Below the pieces are notes generated by a model that was not told where the DNA came from, made no database searches, and saw only the letters and a program-made list of their open reading frames with translations. Below, one piece after another: positions 36,388 through 45,632 of a DNA stretch of 64,000 nucleotides. The DNA is taken from the NCBI RefSeq assembly GCF_001418105.1, contig NZ_LIQI01000006.1, positions 186,001-250,000 on the forward strand. The letters run 5' to 3'. The position numbers and the translations under genes were made by a program. Position 1 is the first letter of the stretch; each line of letters starts with the position of its first letter. This stretch comes from Lacinutrix himadriensis (GTDB lineage: Bacteria > Bacteroidota > Bacteroidia > Flavobacteriales > Flavobacteriaceae).

Positions 36388-36965
36388 TGGTAATGGAATT
36401 AGCAGAACTATATTTTAAATCCGATAACGAATGGCGCGAATGGCTACACATTAATCACGATAGTGATAATGGCATCTATCTTATCTTTTACAAAGTGGAC
36501 CATAAAAACGAAAGCATGCGTTGGGAAGAAGCGGTTAGAGTTGCTTTATGCTATGGTTGGATTGATAGTACTGTGAAAAGTTTAGGAGACGGAAAACGAA
36601 GACAATATTTTTGCAAACGAAATCCAAAAAGTGTTTGGAGTGCTTTAAACAAAAGGCATATTAAAGATTTACTTGCGGAAGATTTAATGCATCCCAAAGG
36701 ATTAGAAATTATAAAAACAGGAAAGAAAAATGGGAGCTGGACCGCTTTAGATGCTGTGGAGAAAGGAATCATTCCGGAAGCACTACAAATTGCTTTTAAC
36801 AAAAATCCTAAAGCATTGGAAAACTATAACAACTTCGCTCCTTCTTATAAAAAACATTACTTGTATTGGTTACATAGCGCCAAACGTGAAGCTACAAAAC
36901 AAAAAAGAATCGCAGAGATTATAAAACGCTGCGATGCTAATATTAAATCTCGGGATACTTGGTAA
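36387..36965 (+). CDS. YdeI/OmpD-associated family protein
   Basis: The 192-residue cytosolic protein matches the YdeI/OmdA family: EWLHINHDSDNGIYLIFYK near the start, EEAVRVALCYGWIDSTVK (about 46-63), the RRQYFCKRNPKSVWSALNK segment and the C-terminal FAPSYKKHYLYWLHSAKREATKQ-type helix (quoted in part) with basic residues. The function of the family is not known; some members affect resistance to bacteriocins or antibiotics. Start at 36387 overlaps the M1 peptidase stop (TAATG); an ATG at 36393 is an equal alternative. Confidence 0.85.
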   Translation: MVMELAELYFKSDNEWREWLHINHDSDNGIYLIFYKVDHKNESMRWEEAVRVALCYGWIDSTVKSLGDGKRRQYFCKRNPKSVWSALNKRHIKDLLAEDLMHPKGLEIIKTGKKNGSWTALDAVEKGIIPEALQIAFNKNPKALENYNNFAPSYKKHYLYWLHSAKREATKQKRIAEIIKRCDANIKSRDTW

Positions 36966-36979
36966 ACAATATTATTTAG

Positions 36980-36999
36980 ACTCCCATTTTCACGGGAAT
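36980..36999. repeat. REP-like palindrome, copy 2 (imperfect)
   Basis: The sequence has the arms ACTCCCAT and ACGGGAAT around TTTC, with two mismatches, followed by GACA. It is related to the perfect copies at 6515 and 48008. Confidence 0.55.
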
Positions 37000-37008
37000 G
37001 ACAGTTTC

Positions 37009-37043
37009 AAAAACCTTTAAAAGCTAATGTTTTAAAGGTTTTT
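37009..37043. terminator. Bidirectional intrinsic terminator
   Basis: Arms AAAACCTTTAAAA and TTTTAAAGGTTTT around GCTAATG with A/T runs on both sides. It lies between two convergent genes and can serve both. Confidence 0.85.
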
Positions 37044-37046
37044 GAA

Positions 37047-38513
37047 TTAAATACCACTTAGAAAACTTCCGTAAGGATCTTTAAATTGAATCCCTTCAGT
37101 AAACCTATGTTTACTTAATTGCTTGTACTCTACCAAAGCCCAAAGCACAAATTCTTTTACAAAATAACTTTCTTGTTTCGATAATTTTGGTTGGTGTTCT
37201 GCTAACAAATCATCTAAAGGAGAAACAGCGTCCAGTAAATTATTATATTCTTTATCTCTTAGGCTATCTAGTAATTCAAATCCTTCCGAATTATTAAAAA
37301 ACCACGAAATAATAGCGTCATACGGACTTTCATCCTCTTGTTTTCTTAGTTTTTCAATCTCTGGAAAAAATTCTGGGAACAAACTTTTTACTGCTTCACC
37401 AATTAAATTATAAGCCACTTGTGCAGCTCCTTCCTGTTCTCCTTCATATACCAATTCCACTTTACCAGTAATTGCTGGAATGATCCCTAAAAAGTCGGAT
37501 AATCTTACGGTTGTAGTTTCATCTCCTGATTTTAGCGAACGCAATTCTGCCGTACTTAATAAATTCTCAAAAGCAGTAATACTTAATCGTGCACTTACAC
37601 CACTCTTTTCGTCAATAAAATCACTTTCACGTGCTTCAAATACAATTTGTTCTAACAAGTCTTTTGCTAATTCTGGTACGTGAATGCTTTCTTTTTGTCT
37701 TGCATCCGATTTTGCTTCTTGCTGTGTAATGGTTTTTGCAGTTTCAATATCTGTTGGATAATGCGTTAATATTTGCGAACCAATTCTATCTTTTAAAGGA
37801 GTTACAATACTTCCTCTGTTGGTATAATCTTCCGGGTTTGCAGTAAATATAAACTGCATATCTAAAGGCAAACGCAATTTGAATCCTCTAATTTGAATAT
37901 CGCCTTCTTGTAAAATATTAAATAAAGCCACTTGAATTCTTGCTTGTAAATCTGGTAATTCATTAATCACAAAAATACAACGGTTTGCTCTTGGTATCAT
38001 TCCGTAATGAATCACGCGATCATCAGCATAACTCAACTTTAAATTCGCTGCTTTTATTGGATCTACATCACCAATAATATCTGCAACAGTTACATCTGGA
38101 GTCGCTAATTTTTCAGCAAAACGTTCGCTTCTATGCATCCAAGTAATTGGAGTGCTATCCCCTTTTTCTTTAATCAATTCTTTAGCATAACGAGAAATTG
38201 GTTGCAACGGATCGTCATTAATTTCAGAACCTTCCACCACAGGAATATATTCGTCTAACAAATTCAGCATTAAACGTGCTAAACGTGTTTTTGCTTGTCC
38301 GCGTAATCCTAAAAAGTTAATATTATGTCTGGATAAAATAGCACGTTCTAATTCCGGAATCACGGTATTTTCATAACCATGTACTCCTTCAAAAACAGTT
38401 GTTTTATTCTTTATTTTTTCAATTAAATTATCTCTTAATTCGTCTTTAATCGATCTGCTTTTATATCCAGCGTTTTTTAATTCGCCTAAAGTATTTATAT
38501 CTTTTATTTCCAT
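37047..38513 (-). CDS. MoxR/ChlI-like AAA+ ATPase
   Basis: From ATG 38513 the product has 488 residues and begins MEIKDINTLGELK, the conserved start; an upstream ATG at 38570 would add a Lys-rich 19-residue tail of low complexity. The AAA+ core has a Walker A-like GLRGQAKTR near residue 64, VADIIGDVDP, Walker B-like FVINELPDLQARIQVAL and the sensor FTANPEDYTNRGSI. This magnesium-chelatase-like subfamily is annotated as a chelatase but occurs with VWA proteins as a chaperone-like pair. The adjacent VWA gene, 114 bases upstream on the same strand, is its likely partner. Confidence 0.88.
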   Translation of the reverse strand: MEIKDINTLGELKNAGYKSRSIKDELRDNLIEKIKNKTTVFEGVHGYENTVIPELERAILSRHNINFLGLRGQAKTRLARLMLNLLDEYIPVVEGSEINDDPLQPISRYAKELIKEKGDSTPITWMHRSERFAEKLATPDVTVADIIGDVDPIKAANLKLSYADDRVIHYGMIPRANRCIFVINELPDLQARIQVALFNILQEGDIQIRGFKLRLPLDMQFIFTANPEDYTNRGSIVTPLKDRIGSQILTHYPTDIETAKTITQQEAKSDARQKESIHVPELAKDLLEQIVFEARESDFIDEKSGVSARLSITAFENLLSTAELRSLKSGDETTTVRLSDFLGIIPAITGKVELVYEGEQEGAAQVAYNLIGEAVKSLFPEFFPEIEKLRKQEDESPYDAIISWFFNNSEGFELLDSLRDKEYNNLLDAVSPLDDLLAEHQPKLSKQESYFVKEFVLWALVEYKQLSKHRFTEGIQFKDPYGSFLSGI

Positions 38514-38627
38514 ATTTTTTTTATTCTTTTTTAACTCCTCTTTCTTTTGATTTTCTTTAATGAAACTCAAAATTCATTCTCCTCTTAAAATAAGAGGAGA
38601 GTTACTTCTTATTTAACAGTTCGTTAA

Positions 38628-39755
38628 TTAGCCTTTAATTCTTTTCTTCCTATTGGTTTCGTAATCTTCAAAAATCATTTCCCCTAAACCTTTCAAACCG
38701 GTATAAAATGCTTTCCCTTGATTGGCATGCGTAAACTCTTCTACAAATTGCATTAAATACGGATCTTGCGCAATCATAAAAGTGGTAATAGGAATATGTA
38801 ATTTTCTAGCTTGTTGCGCTTGTGCATAACATTTATTCGTGATGTACGGATTCAATCCGTTGCTGTCTTTATAATACGTTCCGTCAGGCATTTTCAAGCA
38901 ACTCGGTTTTCCATCGGTTATCATAAAAATCTGCTTGTTGGTATTTCGTTTTCTTCGTAATAAATCCATTGCTAACTTTAATCCTGCAACCGTATTGGTA
39001 TGGTATGGACCAACATTTAAATAGGGTAAATCTTTAATTTTAATAGGCCAAGCATCGTTACCAAAAACTAAAATATCTAAGGTATCTTTTGGATAGCGTG
39101 TGGTAATTAATTCGGCTAAAGCCATTGCTACTTTTTTGGCAGGAGTAATTCTATCTTCGCCATACAGAATCATAGAGTGGCTAACATCGATCATTAACAC
39201 GGTACTCATTTGCGATTTATGCGTGGTCTCTTCCACCACCAAATCGTCTTCGGTGAGATTAAAATCGCCAATACCGTGATTAATTTGTGCGTTACGCAAA
39301 CTTTCGGTCATAGACACTTTATCTAAGCTATCGCCAAACTGGTAATTTCTAAAATCGCCAGTATGCTCATCTCCTATTCCGGCACCTTTACTTTTATGAT
39401 TTCCAGAACCACTACGTTTAATATTTCCAAAGATTTGATCTAATGCAGATTGCCTAATAGCACGTTCGGTTTTTGCTGTAATAGCATTCCCTTTTTTACC
39501 ATCTGGTTTAATTTCTTCACGTATATACCCTTTATCTTTCAGGTCTTCAATAAAGTCGTCTATGGTATATTCGGCAGTAGTTAACTCATACTCTTTATCT
39601 AATTCGCGAAGCCAACTTATAGCTTCGTCAAAATCTCCAGAAGTATGTGTAATTAACTCTTTAAATATATCAAAAAGCTTCTCGAAAGGGGATTGTGAAG
39701 GTGCTTCGTATGTTTTAAATACAAAGCCTTTTCTGTGTATATTTTCTTTTTTCAT
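38628..39755 (-). CDS. VWA-domain protein, partner of the AAA+ ATPase
   Basis: The 375-residue protein has a helical N-terminal half and a von Willebrand A domain (about 185-350) with an intact metal-ion-dependent adhesion site: DVSHSM, a central Thr in NTVAGL and FMITDGKPS. It has no signal peptide. AAA+/VWA pairs such as BchI/BchD or RavA/ViaA act together in metal insertion or complex remodelling, the VWA protein binding the client. The two genes are on one strand and likely co-transcribed. The client is unknown; proximity to respiratory genes is suggestive only. Confidence 0.88.
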   Translation of the reverse strand: MKKENIHRKGFVFKTYEAPSQSPFEKLFDIFKELITHTSGDFDEAISWLRELDKEYELTTAEYTIDDFIEDLKDKGYIREEIKPDGKKGNAITAKTERAIRQSALDQIFGNIKRSGSGNHKSKGAGIGDEHTGDFRNYQFGDSLDKVSMTESLRNAQINHGIGDFNLTEDDLVVEETTHKSQMSTVLMIDVSHSMILYGEDRITPAKKVAMALAELITTRYPKDTLDILVFGNDAWPIKIKDLPYLNVGPYHTNTVAGLKLAMDLLRRKRNTNKQIFMITDGKPSCLKMPDGTYYKDSNGLNPYITNKCYAQAQQARKLHIPITTFMIAQDPYLMQFVEEFTHANQGKAFYTGLKGLGEMIFEDYETNRKKRIKG

Positions 39756-39809
39756 TGCAGCATAAAAATACTGCTTTTTTAATGGAAGAATATTAAATCT
39801 ATAATAAAA

Positions 39810-40487
39810 TTACTCTATAGATTTTAATTTTTGAAGATTTTCAATTTTAATCCATTTACCAGATGTAGAAATTAATCCTTCTTTTTTAAATTGAGACATA
39901 ATTCGTATTGCAGACTCTGTAGCTGTACCAACCAAATTAGCATAGTCTTCTCTTGAAAAATGGATAGCCAAAAAGCCTTCTTCATTTTCTCCAAAGTTTT
40001 CAAACATATAAATAAGAATATCTGCTATTCTATTTCTAACAGATTTTTGAGCCATATTGACTATAATATTATCCGACTCTCTTAAATCGTTTGCCATTTG
40101 CTCTAACATAGAATGACAAAACTCCGGATTCTTACTTAAATCATCGACAATTTCTCTTTTAGGAATAAAACAAACTTCCATATCGTTAAGTGCAATGGCA
40201 CTTAAATTTGCAGATTCTTTACCAATTAAAGAACGTTGGCCTAATAAATCGCCTTTTACAACCAGTTTTACAATTTGCGCTCTTCCGTTAGGACTTAGTT
40301 TAGATAATTTACAAACGCCATCTTTAATACAGTAAATGCCATTTATCATTTCTCCTTCCTCAAAAATAGTTTCTCCTTTCTTAATTGTTCTAGACGTTTT
40401 ACAATTAGAAACTCGTACCAATTCGTCTTTGGATAAGGTTTTTAAAGCATTAAATTGTTTTACTATACACTGGTTACAATTACTCAT
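39810..40487 (-). CDS. Crp/Fnr-family transcriptional regulator
   Basis: The 225-residue protein has an N-terminal cysteine pair (MSNCNQC, Cys 4 and 7) with further cysteines at 29, 53 and 59, a cyclic-nucleotide-binding-type beta roll (about 30-120) and a C-terminal winged helix (about 160-215). The recognition helix TATESAIRIMSQFKKEG keeps the Glu and Arg that contact TGA in Fnr (TVETISRLLGRF in E. coli Fnr). Cysteines suggest an iron-sulphur or redox sensor, though the E. coli spacing is not conserved. It is divergent from ccoI, and five Fnr-type sites with one fixed geometry occur in its neighbourhood, so it very likely controls the cbb3 and nitrite reductase genes. Confidence 0.92.
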   Translation of the reverse strand: MSNCNQCIVKQFNALKTLSKDELVRVSNCKTSRTIKKGETIFEEGEMINGIYCIKDGVCKLSKLSPNGRAQIVKLVVKGDLLGQRSLIGKESANLSAIALNDMEVCFIPKREIVDDLSKNPEFCHSMLEQMANDLRESDNIIVNMAQKSVRNRIADILIYMFENFGENEEGFLAIHFSREDYANLVGTATESAIRIMSQFKKEGLISTSGKWIKIENLQKLKSIE

Positions 40488-40523
40488 ATGGACTTTTAAT
40501 GTTTGGCGAAATTAATTAAAACA

Positions 40524-40535
40524 TGACAAATATCA
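40524..40535 (+). promoter_or_regulatory. Fnr-type box of the ccoI promoter
   Basis: TGACAAATATCA (TGA-N6-TCA) lies with its centre 33.0 bp from the centre of the -7-like element GACTTTTG (40559-40566), upstream of ccoI. On the other strand it covers the expected -33 region of the fnr gene, whose -7-like TAATTTCG is at 40514-40507, so it might also repress the regulator gene. Confidence 0.75.
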
Positions 40536-40578
40536 TAGTATATTAGCACATGTTTAGTGACTTTTGTTACAGGTATAA

Positions 40579-42969
40579 ATGAGCAAAAAAAATATGGACA
40601 AGTCTACTTGTTTTCATTGTGGTGATGATTGTGATACAATTATTCAATTTAACGAAAAGTCGTTTTGTTGTAATGGTTGTAAAACCGTTTATGAAATTTT
40701 CTCAGAAAACGATTTAACTTGTTACTACGATTTACAATCTTCTCCTGGAGCAATTCCGAAGGAAATTCAAGGTAAATACGATTTCCTTTCGCAAGAAAAT
40801 ATTATTGAAAAATTAACCGAATTTAATGATGGTAACACACAAATAGTTACCCTTTACATTCCGCATATTCATTGTAGTTCTTGTATTTGGATTCTAGAAA
40901 ATGGAAATAAATTAAATCCAGGGATATCCACCTCACAAGTTAATTTTGGTAAGAAAACCGTTCGTGTTACTTACGATACCGAAAAAACATCGCTTAAAGA
41001 AATTGTGATACTTTTAAGTAGTATTGGTTATGAACCTTATATTTCTTTAGACGATTTTAAAACCGGAAAAGAACATATTAACAGAACACTAATTTACAAA
41101 TTAGGAATTGCAGGTTTTGCATTTGGTAATGTGATGTTTCTTTCTTTTCCAGAGTATTTTGAAGTTGGTGAATTCTGGTTAGAACAATACAAGCACTTGT
41201 TTCGTTGGCTCATGTTTGCCTTTTCACTTCCTGTCGTTTTTTATGCAGCACAAGATTATTTTGTTTCGGCATTCAAAGGTTTACGTGCTAAACTTTTAAA
41301 TATAGATGTACCAATAGCTTTAGGTATTTCGGTTTTATTTATTCGAAGTACTATAGAAATCATTTTCGATTTAGGATCCGGTTTCTTCGATAGTTTAACG
41401 GGTTTGGTTTTCTTTTTATTACTCGGAAAATTCTTTCAGCAAAAAACATATTCCTTCCTTTCGTTTGAGCGGGATTATAAATCGTATTTCCCAATTGCAA
41501 TAACTAAAATTTCTTCGGAAGAAGGCGAAACTCCAATTCAAGTTTACGAAATTAAAAAAGGAGACCGATTACTGATTAGAAACGAAGAGTTAATACCTGT
41601 AGATGGTATTCTCATTAACGGAAAAGCACGAATTGATTATAGCTTTGTAACTGGAGAATCGGAAAACGTTAGTAAAAATTCTGGTGACAAGCTATTTGCA
41701 GGAGGAAAACAAACCGCTGGAGTGATAGAAATGGAAGCCTTGAAATCGGTAGAACAAAGTTACCTCACGCAATTATGGAGTAATGATGTATTCAGTAAAA
41801 ATAAGGAAGACGGATTTACCACGCTAACTAATAGAATTAGTAAACGTTTTACCATCGCTGTACTAAGTATTTCAATACTAGCAACTACTTTTTGGCTGTT
41901 TGTAGATGCATCGAAAGCCATGAATGTTTTTACTGCTGTACTTATTATTGCGTGTCCGTGTGCCATTGCGCTCTCTGCTCCTTTTACCTTCGGAAATTTA
42001 CTTCGCATCTTTGGAAAGCAAAAATTCTATGTTAAAAATGCTTCGGTTATAGAACAGTTAGCTGCTATAAACACGATTATTTTTGACAAAACAGGAACGA
42101 TTACTTCCAACAAACAAAGTACGGCAACTTATGAAGGGGAAACGCTTTCTACTTCCGAAGGCATCTTACTAAAAAATACGCTTCGAGGTTCTAATCATCC
42201 ACTAAGTAGAACATTGTATGATATTTTAGACGAAAACAATATCATTACTTTAAATCATTTTGAAGAGCATTTAGGTAAAGGTATTGAAGCTTCCCATAAT
42301 AACGAAAACATAAAAATTGGTTCTGCAAGTTTTGTGGGTTCTTCAGAAGCTTCCGTTTTAAATACAGCGGTTCATATTAGTACTAACAATATTTATAAAG
42401 GAAAATATACTTTTTATAATAGCTATAGAAAAGGGTTGTCAAAACTCTTCAATAAACTAAAAAAACATTACGATTTGGTAATCCTTTCTGGTGATAATGA
42501 AGGAGAATTGGAAAATTTAAAAAAAATACTTCCAAGTAAAACGAAGTTAATTTTCAATCAGAAACCAGATGACAAATTAGAATACATCAAATACCATCAA
42601 ACCGAAGGTGCAAAAGTGCTCATGATTGGAGATGGTTTAAATGATGCTGGTGCTTTGGCGCAGAGTAATGTTGGTATTGCATTGTCGGAAAACGTAAACG
42701 TCTTCTCTCCAGCTTGTGATGCTATTTTAGATGCTTCTAAATTCAATCAACTATACAAATATATCAAAGTATCAAAAAGTGCTATACAAATTATTAAATG
42801 GAGTTTTGTACTTTCATTTGTATATAACGTAATAGGTTTGTACTTTGCAGTAACCGGACAATTAGCTCCTGTAGTTGCCGCCATTTTAATGCCTTTGAGT
42901 TCTATTAGTATCGTAGTGTTTACAACCATTGCTACAAATATTTTAGGAAGAAAATTGGCAAGAAATTAG
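40579..42969 (+). CDS. ccoI: Cu+-exporting P1B-type ATPase for cbb3 oxidase assembly
   Basis: The 796-residue heavy-metal P-type ATPase begins with a Cys-rich region (CFHCGDDC; CCNGCKTVY) followed by an HMA domain with IPHIHCSSCIWIL near residue 98. The membrane copper motif CPC lies in IIACPCAIALSAP (near 460), the phosphorylation site in FDKTGTI, and the hinge in GDGLNDAGALAQS. CcoI/FixI delivers copper for the CuB site of cbb3 oxidase. The cbb3 genes start 85 bases downstream from their own promoter. An ATG at codon 6 is an alternative start. Confidence 0.95.
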   Translation: MSKKNMDKSTCFHCGDDCDTIIQFNEKSFCCNGCKTVYEIFSENDLTCYYDLQSSPGAIPKEIQGKYDFLSQENIIEKLTEFNDGNTQIVTLYIPHIHCSSCIWILENGNKLNPGISTSQVNFGKKTVRVTYDTEKTSLKEIVILLSSIGYEPYISLDDFKTGKEHINRTLIYKLGIAGFAFGNVMFLSFPEYFEVGEFWLEQYKHLFRWLMFAFSLPVVFYAAQDYFVSAFKGLRAKLLNIDVPIALGISVLFIRSTIEIIFDLGSGFFDSLTGLVFFLLLGKFFQQKTYSFLSFERDYKSYFPIAITKISSEEGETPIQVYEIKKGDRLLIRNEELIPVDGILINGKARIDYSFVTGESENVSKNSGDKLFAGGKQTAGVIEMEALKSVEQSYLTQLWSNDVFSKNKEDGFTTLTNRISKRFTIAVLSISILATTFWLFVDASKAMNVFTAVLIIACPCAIALSAPFTFGNLLRIFGKQKFYVKNASVIEQLAAINTIIFDKTGTITSNKQSTATYEGETLSTSEGILLKNTLRGSNHPLSRTLYDILDENNIITLNHFEEHLGKGIEASHNNENIKIGSASFVGSSEASVLNTAVHISTNNIYKGKYTFYNSYRKGLSKLFNKLKKHYDLVILSGDNEGELENLKKILPSKTKLIFNQKPDDKLEYIKYHQTEGAKVLMIGDGLNDAGALAQSNVGIALSENVNVFSPACDAILDASKFNQLYKYIKVSKSAIQIIKWSFVLSFVYNVIGLYFAVTGQLAPVVAAILMPLSSISIVVFTTIATNILGRKLARN

Positions 42970-42985
42970 AATGAATACAAATAAC

Positions 42986-43034
42986 TAAACATGATAAAAA
43001 TCATGTTTTACAAAACGGTTTACATGTAATTTTG
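42986..43034 (+). promoter_or_regulatory. Fnr-dependent promoter of the cco operon
   Basis: The arms TAAACATGA (42986-42994) and TCATGTTTA (43001-43009) form a perfect 9-bp inverted repeat around TAAAAA. The core TGA-N6-TCA is 42992-43003. The -7 element TAATTTTG is at 43027-43034, its centre exactly 33.0 bp from the centre of the box, the class II activator spacing (about -41 from the expected start). Confidence 0.85.
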
Positions 43035-43054
43035 AACCATAACTTCTAATAGGT

Positions 43055-43243
43055 ATGAGTGTTATTTATATTTTATTGACTATCAGCATTATAGTTGCAA
43101 TCGGTTTTTTTGCAGCTTTTATTTATGCCGTAAAAAGTGGTCAATTTGATGATAGCTATACCCCTTCCGTTAGAATGCTTTTTGAAGACGAACTTGTTAA
43201 AGAGAAACCAAAACCAACTATAAAAACTAAAAAGACTAATTAA
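43055..43243 (+). CDS. ccoS: cbb3-type oxidase assembly protein CcoS
   Basis: The 62-residue protein has a single N-terminal helix (about 2-25; IYILLTISIIVAIGFFAAF) followed by a short FAVKSGQFDD-type loop (here YAVKSGQFDDSYTPSVRMLFED), the hallmark of CcoS. It acts in copper or heme insertion during cbb3 maturation. It is first in the operon, ten bases before the fused ccoN-ccoO gene, and directly follows the Fnr promoter. Confidence 0.93.
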   Translation: MSVIYILLTISIIVAIGFFAAFIYAVKSGQFDDSYTPSVRMLFEDELVKEKPKPTIKTKKTN

Positions 43244-43252
43244 TTATTTATT

Positions 43253-45436
43253 ATGGAAAAAGAACAATTCTATTACGATAACAAAATCGTTAAAAATTTC
43301 CTTTACGCTACTATTCTCTGGGGAGTTGTAGGTATGGCAGTCGGCTTAATGCTAGCTTTCCTTTTCATTTTTCCCAATTACACAGAAGGCATTTCCTGGT
43401 TAAGCTTTGGTCGTTTAAGACCATTACATACCAACGCTGTAATCTTTGCCTTTGTTGGTAATGCTATTTTTGCAGGTGTGTATTACTCTTCACAACGTCT
43501 TCTTAAAGCGAGAATGTACAGTGATCTATTAAGTAAAATTAATTTTTGGGGATGGCAAGCCATTATTGTTGGTGCTGCTATCACATTACCTTTAGGGTAT
43601 ACTACCTCTAAAGAATATGCAGAATTAGAATGGCCTTTTGATATTGCTATTGCGCTTATTTGGGTTGCCTTCGGGATCAATTTAATTGGTACCATGATTA
43701 AAAGAAGACAACGTCACTTATATGTTGCTATTTGGTTTTACATAGCCACTTTTGTAACCGTTGCTGTATTACATATCTTTAATAGTTTAGAGCTACCTGT
43801 TAGTGCTATGAAAAGTTATTCGGTATACGCAGGAGTTCAAGATGCACTGGTACAATGGTGGTACGGACATAACGCCGTAGCATTCTTTTTAACAACACCT
43901 TTCTTAGGATTGATGTACTATTTTGTACCTAAAGCTGCAAACAGACCTGTATATTCATATAGACTTTCTATCATTCACTTTTGGTCTTTAATCTTTATTT
44001 ATATCTGGGCTGGACCTCACCATTTACTATATACTGCTTTACCAGAATGGGCACAAAATCTTGGTGTAGCATTTTCTGTAATGTTATTAATGCCTTCTTG
44101 GGGAGGAATGATAAACGGACTACTAACACTTCGTGGTGCTTGGGATAAAGTACGTACAGATCCTGTTTTAAAATTTATGGTTGTTGCACTTACCGGTTAT
44201 GGTATGGCAACTTTTGAAGGACCTTTACTTTCCCTTAAAAATGTAAATGCAATTGGTCACTTTACCGATTGGATTATTGCGCATGTTCACGTTGGTGCTT
44301 TAGCTTGGAATGGTTTCTTAGCCTTTGGTATGATTTATTACTTAGTACCAAGATTATTTAAAACGAAGTTATACTCTCTCGGACTTGCTAACTTGCATTT
44401 CTGGATTGGTACTTTAGGTATTATATTTTATGCTTTACCGCTTTACGTTGCTGGATTTACACAAGCAAGTATGTGGAAACAGTTTAATCCAGATGGTACC
44501 TTAATGTATGGTAACTTCTTAGAAACTGTTACTGAAATTATGCCAATGTACTATATGCGTGCTGTTGGTGGAACGCTTTATATTGTAGGAATGTTAATTC
44601 TTGTATATAACGTTTATATTACAATAAGACAAGGTAGTAAAGTAGAAGACGAATTAGCCGAAGCTCCTGCATTACAGCATGTTTCTAAAAAACGTACTGC
44701 TGGCGAAGGATGGCACACTTGGTTAGAGCGTAAGCCTATTAAATTAACTATTGGAGCAACCATTGCTATTTTAATTGGTGGTATTGTACAAATTGTACCA
44801 ACTATCATGGTAAAATCCAATATACCAACTATTGCAAGCGTAAAACCATACACACCTTTAGAATTAGAAGGTCGTGATATTTACATTCGTGAAGGTTGTG
44901 TTGGATGTCACTCACAAATGATTCGTCCTTTTAGAAGTGAAGTAGAACGTTACGGAGAATACTCGAAAGCAGGGGAATATGTTTATGATCATCCATTCCT
45001 TTGGGGATCTAAACGTACTGGACCAGATTTACATCGTATTGGAGGGAAATATTCAGACAACTGGCACTTAAACCACATGTATGATCCACAAAGTACGTCA
45101 TCAGGTTCTATCATGCCATCTTATAAATGGATTATTAGAGATGAACTTGACAAATCACTTACTGAGAAAAAAATGGAAGCTATGGTAACTTTAGGTGTAC
45201 CATATAGTGATGATGAAATTGCAAATGCACAACAAGCCATGTTAGATCAAGGTATTCAAATTGAAAAAAATCTATATGCAGATCCTGATTTCGCAGAAAC
45301 ATACGAAGCAGATAAAGCAGCTGGAGGTGCAGAATTTATAGAAATGCGTAATCGTGAGATAGTAGCACTAATTGCTTACTTACAACGCTTAGGTACCGAT
45401 ATAAAAGTGAAAGATTTAGAAACCACTCAAAACTAG
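43253..45436 (+). CDS. ccoN: cbb3 cytochrome c oxidase, fused subunits I and II (CcoN-CcoO)
   Basis: The 727-residue protein joins a 12-helix CcoN domain (about 1-470) to a CcoO cytochrome domain (about 530-727). CcoN ligands are visible: LRPLHTNAVIFAF near 52 (low-spin heme), VQWWYGHNAVAF (CuB region), GPHHLLYT, and AHVHVGALAWNG (high- and low-spin hemes). The CcoO part has CVGCHSQMIRPF, with heme c Cys 549, Cys 552 and His 553, and the distal Met in SIMPSYKW. The fusion is usual in Bacteroidota. The enzyme reduces oxygen at low tension and pumps protons. Confidence 0.96.
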   Translation: MEKEQFYYDNKIVKNFLYATILWGVVGMAVGLMLAFLFIFPNYTEGISWLSFGRLRPLHTNAVIFAFVGNAIFAGVYYSSQRLLKARMYSDLLSKINFWGWQAIIVGAAITLPLGYTTSKEYAELEWPFDIAIALIWVAFGINLIGTMIKRRQRHLYVAIWFYIATFVTVAVLHIFNSLELPVSAMKSYSVYAGVQDALVQWWYGHNAVAFFLTTPFLGLMYYFVPKAANRPVYSYRLSIIHFWSLIFIYIWAGPHHLLYTALPEWAQNLGVAFSVMLLMPSWGGMINGLLTLRGAWDKVRTDPVLKFMVVALTGYGMATFEGPLLSLKNVNAIGHFTDWIIAHVHVGALAWNGFLAFGMIYYLVPRLFKTKLYSLGLANLHFWIGTLGIIFYALPLYVAGFTQASMWKQFNPDGTLMYGNFLETVTEIMPMYYMRAVGGTLYIVGMLILVYNVYITIRQGSKVEDELAEAPALQHVSKKRTAGEGWHTWLERKPIKLTIGATIAILIGGIVQIVPTIMVKSNIPTIASVKPYTPLELEGRDIYIREGCVGCHSQMIRPFRSEVERYGEYSKAGEYVYDHPFLWGSKRTGPDLHRIGGKYSDNWHLNHMYDPQSTSSGSIMPSYKWIIRDELDKSLTEKKMEAMVTLGVPYSDDEIANAQQAMLDQGIQIEKNLYADPDFAETYEADKAAGGAEFIEMRNREIVALIAYLQRLGTDIKVKDLETTQN

Positions 45437-45440
45437 AATT

Positions 45441-45632
45441 ATGTTAAAGTTTGTAAAAAATTATATGGACAGTATTTCTGGAATAGAAATATATCCAATT
45501 ATATCCTTACTTATATTCTTCGGTTTTTTTGTAGTCCTATTTTTATGGGTATTTACAGCAAAAAAAGAATATATAGAAAGTGTAAGTAATATACCATTAG
45601 AATTAGATAACCAAAACCAATCCGAATTATGA
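45441..45632 (+). CDS. ccoQ: Small CcoQ/FixQ-like subunit
   Basis: The 63-residue single-helix protein (helix about 20-40; IISLLIFFGFFVVLFLWVF) has a cytosolic tail with the KKEYIE motif typical of flavobacterial CcoQ (VFTAKKEYIESVSNIPLE). It stabilises the oxidase. It lies four bases after ccoN and overlaps ccoP by four bases (ATGA). Confidence 0.88.
   Translation: MLKFVKNYMDSISGIEIYPIISLLIFFGFFVVLFLWVFTAKKEYIESVSNIPLELDNQNQSEL

Noticed and set aside
37047-39755. Magnesium chelatase (bacteriochlorophyll or cobalamin synthesis)
   Set aside because: There is no ChlH/CobN subunit or tetrapyrrole pathway gene nearby; the pair fits the general MoxR/VWA type.
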